From Ciona savignyi (Eukaryota; Chordata; Ascidiacea; Phlebobranchia; Cionidae): 64,000 nucleotides of DNA. The first letter of the stretch is position 1. The number at the start of each line of letters is the position of its first letter. Shown here piece by piece: positions 55,596 to 64,000 of the stretch. The notes below the pieces were generated by a model that had not been told where the DNA came from, made no database searches, and was given only the letters and a program-made list of their open reading frames with translations. The translations under genes were made by a program, and so were the position numbers. The DNA lies in the NCBI GenBank assembly GCA_000149265.1, contig CH003232.1, positions 740,288-804,287 of the forward strand, given 5' to 3'.

Positions 55596-56095
55596 ACACA
55601 ATGTTGGTATTGAATTAAGGATAAGTAGGACTGTGTCTAACTACTGTAATTTTGCCGTTTTATCCTGCCTCCTTCACCTAATATTAATCTGCAATTCTTC
55701 TTAGTAATAAAGGAGTAAAAAATAAATTAATTAATGGTTAACTAGTTTGGTAAACCAAACAATGCAATTTCTGTTATTAAATTAAGGATAAGTAGAGATG
55801 TGTATAAGTTTAACTACTGTAGTTTTGCTAGTTTATCCCGCCTTCTTAAAATAAGAGAGCTGTTCTTCTTTAATGTAAGGATTAACGTTTAACTGGTTAA
55901 CCGATTTGTTAACCAAAAAATGCAAATGATGTTATTGAATTTAGAATAAGTAAGGCTGTGCACTAGTTTAACTATTGTAGGCTTGCCTTTTTTCCTTCCT
56001 TCTTGACTATAAATAACTTTGCTATTCTTATTTAATGTAATAAAGGGGCAAAAAAATAAATTAAACTGGTTGATGGTTAACCGATTTGTGGTCAG
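55596..56095. repeat. About 158-bp tandem repeat, three units
   Basis: Each unit has ATTAAGGATAAGTAG, TAACTACTGTA, TTTATCC..CCT and AATTAATGGTTAACTAGTTTGG. The units differ by small indels. Confidence 0.85.
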
Positions 56096-56884
56096 CTAAA
56101 CACCAAAAAAATTCAAATATGGCGAACTAATTTATGTGTTAAATGAACTAATAAAATCGCATTCAGTTTCTAGAAAAAAATGGTGCACAATCTGTAATTC
56201 TTTAGTATAAGATCATGTGTCAATTAAAAAGATTAAGATTTTAGTGGACCAAAACTAAATTGACAAATAAATTTTCTGCAAAAAGTTAACTAGTTTACCT
56301 TTTTTCTTATAAGTAAGCTGTAATAAATATAGATATATACATTACCTTAATGATAACTTAATATGTATGGGAATGACTATAATGAAAGTAATTTGACTTC
56401 CAACTGTGCACCTTAATATTAGCTCTGATACTCTTAACTTGGTTCTTGTGCTAAAATAGATTAATGTCCAACAATCCTATTACATATATAGAAGACACTA
56501 CTACCAAATAAAGGCCTAAAAAAGCACACATTCTAGCTTGGGTTTTATTTACATTAGCAAGTCATGTATTTCTTGCCTAAAATGGCTTTGGAAGCTTAGA
56601 CAAAGATATGGTCCTGCCACCAAATATGGAATAAAAAAGCAAACAGTCAAGCTTGCGTTTTACTTATGTGTTAAAATCCGTATTAGGACTGCTACCTTGC
56701 AGTTTAAATCAATATTGAGGTAATAAGGCCAATATCAGCAACTCAGCTATGGAAAGCGAATTGGTTAAGAATTAACTTATGTTTGAACAGCTTACTAAAG
56801 CTGCGTACAAAGGGCAACTTACTATTATAGCGATTTTTTCACGGGGTGGAAAATCTGCCATTGAACATGGTAAGGAGTATAAAG

Positions 56885-57115
56885 GAGTCATGTATTATCC
56901 CTGTGGATGGAAAAATGTATAAGATTTATCACACAAGCAATCGTCAGATTACCTCATAGCCACCGTTGGGTTGTAACTGCGGATATTGCAGTGTGTTGTA
57001 TATGATGGATATGTTCTCTCAGTTTTAGCTTAACATACTTTTTCATTTGATTCAGGCGATGTCTGTTGAATACCTTGTCCAAGGACACAGCCGACTAGCT
57101 AGTGAACAGTTTCTA
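56885..57115 (-). repeat. tRNA-derived SINE, diverged
   Basis: CCCTGTGGATGGAAAAATG, CACACAAGCAATCGTCAGAT, GTCCAAGGACACAGCCGACTAG. The head is lost. Confidence 0.75.
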
Positions 57116-57699
57116 TCAGACAAACCAACTAATTATATAGCACAAGAGTGGAACATGTGCTAATGCATGTACTTTATTGATTTCTCTTAAATGACACACC
57201 TCTTTTAAAAGAGTGATTTCACTAGTTTAAATGGTAATTACCTTTAACTAAGGCAGATTTTCAACTTTTAAGCTTATAAAATGATTTTTCATCAATATGC
57301 ACATTATATATACCTCGTACATAGTTTAGGTTATTTTAGTTTTGTTTTTGGCAGGCACATCTGGCTATACTCACACAAATTAAATGATTGGATTATAGAC
57401 ATGATTTACTGACCGTCTTTTTCCGTATTTTGGTTTCATTTTTTTATGAAAGGTCTTTTATGTTGTTATAGTAGGAACAAAAATAAACTAATATAAACAT
57501 AGGATAAAATATTTCTGTTTTTCCCTGTGAATAAAATCCTGGTCAATCAAGTTACCTGACTTACCTCATGTCCATTGTCGGAATGAATAGAATATCAACG
57601 GGATCTTGTTGTCCTATTTTTCTGGGATCTTTCATAGTAAACTAAGAGTTTTGGTTGTAAAATGGCTAGGTAGATTCTAAGGAATACAGCAAAACTATT

Positions 57700-57992
57700 T
57701 ATATGATAGGATATTCATGTTTATCCGGGTGAATTTTTAAAACCAAGAGGGCTACCACACGGGCAATCGTCAGATCACCTCGCGCCCATCGTCAGGTTAC
57801 CGGAGCTATTGCAGTGTGTTGTATATGATTCAGACGTTGCTTCAATTTGATAGAACCCATTATTCCACTGTGTTCAGGCAATGTTTATAAAGTGCCTTGC
57901 CCAAGAACACAACCGAGTAGCTAAAGGCTGGTTTCGAATCTGTAACTCTTCGGGCAAAAGGTGACGCACCAACCTACCAAGCTAAGCGGTTA
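57700..57992 (-). repeat. tRNA-derived SINE, full length
   Basis: Reverse copy from ATAGGATATTCATGTTTATCC to AACCTACCAAGCTAAGCGG. Confidence 0.9.
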
Positions 57993-58376
57993 AATTATAA
58001 TTTTTAATTGGTCCAATTTTTCAAAGCTATCAGGTATGATCCGGTTGACAGATTTCTTTAATTACTTTACTTTAAGTACAGTTACTATACTGACATGATC
58101 AATTCTTATTCTTTATCCTAGTGATACAAGGTGACACTGCTTACTTCTATTATTAAAACGAATTAAATTAATTTCTTGTTTTGCGTTTTGATTCTAGTTC
58201 CAAAATTGTTAAATTAAGTTTACTAATTCTTTGTTTAGCTAGCCCTTATTCTGGTTGTGTACATAAAAATGAGACAATGCAGTTTATAGAAAAGTAACAA
58301 AAACAAATTTTAAGTATGATTTCGGAATTTTTTGTAACAATTTCAGAATACTTTATCAGTGTTCTATATTATAGTA

Positions 58377-58580
58377 TATTCCTGTTCATCCCCGTGAATG
58401 GGAAAACCAAGGGGGTTAGTACACGGGCATTCGTCAGATCACCCCTCGCGCCCATCGGTGGGTTACCGGAGCTATTGCAGTGTGTTAGTGTATGATTGCA
58501 GACGTTTCTTCAAGTGGTAGAACATTATTGTGCTTTAAGAAAGGCTAGACACTAAACCACCGAGCTAATCGGTCGGACAT
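58377..58580 (-). repeat. tRNA-derived SINE, internally deleted
   Basis: Reverse copy keeping tail to TTCAAGTGGTAGAAC and then the head (CACTAAACCACCGAGCTAATC), with the middle missing. Confidence 0.85.
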
Positions 58581-58949
58581 ATTCTATTTTGCTAATATTT
58601 TTTGTATGCACTTTTCTGCTTCCGAAGCCTTGTCTAGACTAAAGTTAAGCTAGGCGTGCCTGGCCCTAAATATTTTTTTATTTTATTGATCCAAAAAATT
58701 ATACCTTCCTTAGAGTCTCAGACCATGCCAGTCTGTAATAATTTGTTACCTGGAATAAATTTAAACCATAGCAATAATGAAATGGACATAGAAAACATAT
58801 AGACTTGCCTCAACTGTAATGCTTTGGAGTTGTGTGTTATTTTAGTGACATGGGATATCACAGCTGTGAAAAAATGAGTAAAGAAATAAAAATTAAGTCC
58901 AAGCATATCTTTCTCAGCCACAGTCTGGACAAGTATTTAAGGTATAACT

Positions 58950-59745
58950 GACTTGGTGAGTCAGTGGGTTGCCTTTCAGCCGAAGGAATTCTAGTTTAAT
59001 ATTGTTCGCTAGCTAGTCGATTGTGTCCTTGGGGAAGACATTTAGCGGACATTGCCTGAACCACAGTATGGAAAGTACGTCACTTTTCACCGAGATCTCG
59101 AGTGTGCACGCATCAAATATTTAAGTGTGCAGTGTGCAAACGCCCAAGAGTGCACACTTCAAGTGTGCACACAATCTCTTTTTTATTATTATTTTGTCAA
59201 AATCTTAAACAAACATATTATTCTATTCTAAATATATTGTATCCATCAGCTAACATATCTATCTACATAACATAGGGTAGGCTACATAACAAAAAATGTA
59301 CTGACAGTACATTACCCGAAGTCCAGAGGTAGGTTTACAGGTTTGTCGGAAATTATACAATGTTTATGTTTAAAACGTAAGGCTGGGTCAACACACTCTC
59401 TCACGAGCCGGCGCAGCGTTGGTTTGTTTCTCATATAAGTTAGCTCCCGAATGTACGCTCAGTATAAAGAAACAATCACCTGTCTGCCAGCTCGCGAGCA
59501 TGCATGAAATTACCCAAGTGTGCAAAGACGCACGGAAATAAATCTCGAGTGTGCAGCTGCCGTACTTTCCATACTGATACTGGCCTGAACCCAGGGGAAT
59601 AATGGGTTCTATTAAACTGAAAGAACATCTTAATCATACACAACACACTGCAATAGCTCCGGTAACCCGACGGTGGGCGCGAGGTGATCTGACGATTACC
59701 TCTTTGGTTTTCAGATTTACAGGATAAACATCAATATCCTATCCT
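58950..59745 (+). repeat. tRNA-derived SINE interrupted by a MITE
   Basis: The head and body (GAGTCAGTGGGTTGCCTTTC to ATTGCCTGAACC, ending 59062) continue after the insertion at 59583 (GCCTGAACCCAGGGGAATAATG) to ATCAATATCCTATCC. The two parts together make one ordinary copy. Confidence 0.9.
59063..59582. mobile_element. hAT-like MITE of about 520 bp nested in a SINE
   Basis: The left end ACAGTATGGAAAGTACG and the right end CGTACTTTCCATACTG are inverted repeats; the right side has an extra ATACTG. It is flanked by a direct repeat GCCTGAACC (59054-59062 and 59583-59591). Next to both ends is CTCGAGTGTGCA, again inverted, and AGTGTGCA motifs recur inside. No transposase frame. Confidence 0.85.
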
Positions 59746-60174
59746 CCTATCCCTCCTTTTAGTTTTCCTCAATATTTCTCTGCGCCAACCACTTTGTCTT
59801 GTACGTATAAAGAATGTTAATTTACAGACAGTATCCATTTTGCTGAAGGTGCTACAATCAACAAGCTGAGACAATCTATAAATCAGCATTCTACATCATT
59901 GATGTCTGTAGTGCATAAGATAGAGTGCGTAATAAAATCTCGACCAGGGTAGTTCCCCTTTTATAAAAAAATGTTTTCCGGCATGTTTGTTTTATTTTGA
60001 TAACAAACTTTTCTGGAGAAGAAAGTTTCCAAAAAGAAATCTTGATGGGCATAATTAACAAACCCGAAATGGAAATCAATCAAACATATTTATATTTTTA
60101 AAGCACATCGAAAAATAATGCGAAAATAAATTAGTCTAAAGTTTTAAACACCGAAAACCATACGGTTGTACAAC

Positions 60175-60320
60175 GTACAAGGAACGTGTGAATCATACAC
60201 AATATACTGCAATAACTCTGGTAATCGGACGGTGGGCGCGAGGTGATCTAACGATTGCCCGTGTGTTAAACCCCCTTAGTTTTCACATTCGCGGGGATAA
60301 ACATGAATATCCTATTTAAT
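60175..60320 (+). repeat. tRNA-derived SINE, head truncated
   Basis: CAAGGAACGTGTGAATCATA to ATAAACATGAATATCC. Downstream, two near-identical segments (about 60329-60420 and 60787-60890: AATCAACGACGAAA..., TTCTGTGGGCAGGAATTCGC) show a local duplication. Confidence 0.82.
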
Positions 60321-61285
60321 CTAAATCAACGACGAAAGTGATCTCGCATTCTATATTAATTCTGTGGGCAGGAATTCGCTTGTCGTGTTACAATACTACG
60401 AAAACAAAAATACACAGAACCGACTTTATGGGTGTTTATATATCATAGAATACATAGGCTACAAGTACATACAAACTACAAAAATAGACATTTAATACTT
60501 TCTAAAAAACAAATTAAAGGTAATGTGGATGCTTATTTACGATATATTGTTTTACTTTTAATATCAAAAAAAGAAAATTAGGCAATTAACCTTTAGTTTT
60601 TCAGAAAAAGACTTTTCTTGCCTTTTAATAGAGAAAGACCCCGCTAGCGCGGGGCCCCTTCAAGGTGTGGGGCCCAATTTGATCTAATCGGCCTAAAACC
60701 GGCCCTGACATGAATATCCTATACCCAGTACTAACGAGCTAACTTGTGTCTTTGGGCAAGCCATTTAGCAGACATAGCCAGAAACCTAAATCAACGACGA
60801 AATTACTCTCACACATTTTATATTTATTCTGTGGGCAGGAATTCGCTTGTCGTGTTACAATATTACGAAAACAAACTACACAAAACCGACTGCAATTGAA
60901 AATAGAAAAAATCTCAAATTGCAATGAAACTGACCATGAAAGGCAAGGTTATGTGTAAACGGTGTTTTTGCAACAGTTAGGATTCGGCTTATACGTAAAA
61001 AAAGAAGTTACGCTTCAAAATTGGGAAATTACAACGGCAGATTTCAGACGTGTGTGTGTGTATAAAAAATCGGAGATTTTTGCACAATAACACAGTGAAA
61101 AAATGGAACTATATATAGATTTTTTTCAATGAACTACAATTTAGGGAACAATACATTAATTGCAGAAAAAATAATAAATGTTAAAGTAAAGAATATATTC
61201 TATAAAGCTTGTTAATGTAAACAACAGGACGGGTCTTGTGTAACGTCTAATAAAGAACGGGATATTTAGCTGTTTAACGTATCAC

Positions 61286-61565
61286 AACACCTTTGGCCAG
61301 GCGTTACACAAAATGACTGGATTTAACCACAAGAACAGCCATTACACAAAATGACTGGATTTAACCAGAGGAACAGGCGTTACACAAAATGACTGGATTT
61401 AACCAGAGGAACAGGCGTTACACAAAATGACTGGATTTAACCACAAGAACAGTCGTTACACGAAATAACTAGATTTAACCACAAGAAACAGTCAATACAC
61501 GAAATAACAGGATTTAACCACAAGAACAGTCGTAACACGTAAGAACAGCAATTACACGAAATGGA
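61286..61565. repeat. 38-bp tandem repeat, about seven units
   Basis: Units of GGCGTTACACAAAATGACTG then GATTTAACCAGAGGAACA. The units degrade to the right. It ends about 75 bases from the candidate exon at 61641. Confidence 0.88.
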
Positions 61566-61640
61566 TTTAAACACACCAGCACAGACATACAGATAGTGTT
61601 ATATTTATACTACAAATCAAACGAAGAAATGTGCAAATAT

Positions 61641-61769
61641 TTAGAGTCCGCCACCACTGCGATCGACTGGCAGTTTCGTTTTCCGTTGGATCTGCTGCTG
61701 TTCGCCGATTTTCAACAGTGTTGCCAACCGGTTTCCAGACACGTGACCCTCGTTTACATTATTCATGAG
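61641..61769 (-). CDS. Possible terminal exon of an unidentified gene
   Basis: On the minus strand a strong acceptor (TTTTTTCCCACAG) opens a frame of 42 codons ending with TAA at 61641. It is markedly more GC-rich than its surroundings, with Lys/Gln/Gly-rich content (GNRLATLLKIGEQQQ, then a basic stretch ending DRSGGGL). I do not recognise the family. Upstream exons would be at higher coordinates, perhaps beyond the window. The opposite strand also has an open frame, so orientation rests on the acceptor. Confidence 0.35.
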   Translation of the reverse strand, partial: LMNNVNEGHVSGNRLATLLKIGEQQQIQRKTKLPVDRSGGGL

Positions 61770-62274
61770 CTGTGGGAAAAAACGGCAACATTAATTTCTG
61801 GGTGATTGCGTTTAGTCAAGACTGTATTTAGGGGTTTTGAAGGGGGGTGTAGTAGATTGGTATTACTTGGGCTATACAGCTTTACTGGACTGTGTAATAA
61901 TTTAATGTCCTTGGTGTGCATTTATTTACTTTTAATTCGTTAAATTTAGGTGTTTCTGGCATGTTTAGTTATATTTTTATTTTGTCTTGAAGATTATTAT
62001 TAATTGTATGTCAATAGTGTACTTTTTATTACTTTTATTTTTACTAAAAATAAGGTGTCCTAGATAGTAGACTGGTTTGATTTGGCTGTACTGTAATACT
62101 TTACTAAACAAGAATATTGATTGTATGACATTAGTTTTTATTTTATTTCATTTAATTTGTTTAAAAAAAGGTGTTCTAGATGTGGTAGAGTGATTTAATT
62201 TGATTGTATTGTAACATTGTATTGGAGAGTAATAATAATTGTATGACATGAGTGTAAATTTTAATCCATTTAAC

Positions 62275-62453
62275 CAGTGATAGGATTCAAAATTTTAAGA
62301 GAACAGGTTCTCTTTTGTATCGGACTTACTAACAACAGGTTCCCTAAAAGGTCTAATGGCTGTAAAAAAAACAAGAATCGGATCAGTGATTATCCCGACG
62401 TTCCAAGAACGGGTTCGACCGAACCAATGCGAACCTCTTGAATCTCATCACTA
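62275..62453. mobile_element. Probable hAT-like MITE, 179 bp
   Basis: Left CAGTGATAGGATTCAAAAT and right CTTGAATCTCATCACTA are inverted repeats with mismatches. The flanks are CATTTAAC (62267-62274) and CATTTCAC (62454-62461), an 8-bp duplication with one difference. Older than the other hAT-type copies here. Confidence 0.6.
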
Positions 62454-63121
62454 CATTTCACCCATTGAAAATGGGGTGTGAGACTGGTTTTAGCCGTGTT
62501 TCCTTATTGTTCCAAATATCAATTGTTTGACTATCACCCCTAAATACAGTCTTGTTCACAAAATATCCCATGCTTACATGCAAAAAATGACGAACAAAAA
62601 TACCTAAAAATTAAAAAAATAAAGACTATTCTTTACTAAAATTAAAGTTCACAAAATACCCGTTTACAGTAAGATAAGATGGTTTGATTATTTTCTTGTT
62701 ACTACAAAATGTCGTGCAATTGAACCATAAGTAGGAATGTATAAATTGGATGATTAATTCTTTGGATTGGTTTTGACAAATATTGAGTAACCACGTCATA
62801 TTGTGTCCCAAGAAAATTCCAATTCTCCTAGTGTAAACGGGTTTAATTGTATATCACAGCAGCGATTAAAAGCAAGCCACCTTCAGTCTTAGTTTGACCA
62901 TTTAACAATTAGTATAGCCACCTTTGGCACCAGTTAAAACAAAGATGAAAATTTGCGACGCAGATTTTAAAATAAAAAAAAAATCGGTAAAGTAAGATGG
63001 TATAAAGACAATATGGCTAATATTACTATATAAACATGCATTTGGCTAACACTTTTATATCTGTTATTATCCTTGGTCCAATTTAAATTGATTATTTATA
63101 AATATGTAGGTTCTAAAGTAG

Positions 63122-63415
63122 AAAGATAGAATATTCATGTTTATCCCGGTGAATGGGAAAACCAAGGGGGTTAACACACAGGCAATCGTCAGATCACCTC
63201 GCGCCTATCGTCGGGTTACCGGAGCTATTGCAGTGTGTTGTGTATGATAGACACGTCCCTTTAATTTAGTAGAACCCATTAATCCACTGGGTTCAGGCAA
63301 TGTCAGTTAAGTGCCTTGCCCAAGGACACAACCGACTAGCTAGCGACAGGTCCATGCCTGCAACCTTTCGGATAAAGTGAGTCGCACTAAAACACCAGAC
63401 TTGTCGGTAGAACCA
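63122..63415 (-). repeat. tRNA-derived SINE, full length
   Basis: Reverse copy from AGATAGAATATTCATGTTTATCC to ACACCAGACTTGTCGGTAG; one of the best-conserved bodies in the window. Confidence 0.92.
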
Positions 63416-64000
63416 AGGTATTGCTGACTGTAGTGTTTTGTTACAAGAGTTGGGAAAACGTAGTACTAATTATTTTTTAGACAGATTTTTTAACAAGAAA
63501 GAAAAGCATTATATTAAAGGCGATTTTTCTACAAACAGACTGAGTTTGACTTTTGGATGAAAGTTATGAACATGATACACAGTTGCATGCATTTTTGAGA
63601 CAAAAAAGTTAAAACACTTTTAAGAACTCTGATAGAGTACTAATCTTTACACACTTAAAGCACAATGACTGTGTTCATAAGATCACTATCACCGGCCTTG
63701 TTACTTTAACTACATAGCAATACCATCTTTTGTATGTAGGATATTGAGTCATTCCATTAAAAGTAAGCAAAAAAAATTAAAAAGTACATCGTACCTCTCA
63801 GATTTTATTAAGATTTTCAGACAGATAATAATTACCTTTCCAGTTCATGTGTTTTAAATCTGAATAAGATGAAATCTAAAACTCATGTTTATGACAAAAT
63901 AAAGTACATTTCTGCATTCTTTTGTATATAAAAGAAAGTGAGTTAGGATTTCTGGTTTATCCATGCGCTCCATGCAGTAGGCTGAGTTAACCAAAGCTTG

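Larger units (their letters stand above)
55281..61640. other. Region upstream of the esterase gene
   Basis: Contains a 158-bp tandem repeat, seven SINE copies, a nested MITE and a 38-bp repeat. A signal-peptide exon for the esterase might be here; I could not identify one that ends in the needed phase (one base over). Confidence 0.5.
61770..64000. other. AT-rich non-coding stretch
   Basis: Tandem-like AT-rich copies (about 61970-62250, with TTGTATGACATTAGT phrases), an hAT-like MITE and one full SINE. No exon seen. Confidence 0.55.

Overview
The window is a eukaryotic, AT-rich, intron-rich stretch, almost certainly from a tunicate of the genus Ciona. The grounds are an invertebrate-chordate gene set with short phase-consistent exons, a very abundant tRNA-headed SINE ending in TATCC-type repeats (the sort of composite SINE described from Ciona), and many small non-autonomous DNA transposons. 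None of the bacterial features (operons, CRISPR, IS elements) apply. I built gene models by hand from splice sites. Every exon junction in the four models closes in frame.

Layout: (1) 1384-4325, plus strand: the last five coding exons of an SLC22-type organic ion transporter whose 5' part lies left of the window. (2) 8840-36813, minus strand: a 12-exon gene for a 906-residue, mostly disordered Ser-rich protein ending in a PDZ domain. An alternative first coding exon at 15217-15280 would give a 787-residue form. Its largest intron (17 kb) contains a 429-base assembly gap. (3) 41371-45737, minus strand: a five-exon gene for the p31comet homologue (MAD2L1BP), which silences the spindle checkpoint. 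(4) 48810-55280, minus strand: a nine-exon cholinesterase/carboxylesterase-family gene with an intact Ser-Glu-His triad. A possible terminal exon of a fifth, unidentified minus-strand gene lies at 61641-61769.

The remainder is introns and intergenic DNA filled with repeats: about 25 copies of the tRNA-derived SINE; about 10 copies of a second, roughly 100-bp tRNA-like repeat; a tandem array of a third tRNA-like unit; a tRNA-Leu 3' fragment carrying a genomic CCA; hAT-type MITEs with 8-9 bp target duplications; foldback elements built of short GGGTTCAGTTGTA-type units; TIR elements that share an internal core but have different ends; and many minisatellites (20, 22, 32, 38, 41, 46, 76, 91 and 158 bp units). 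The four genes show no evident common pathway. Family assignments come from recognising motifs, not from a database search.
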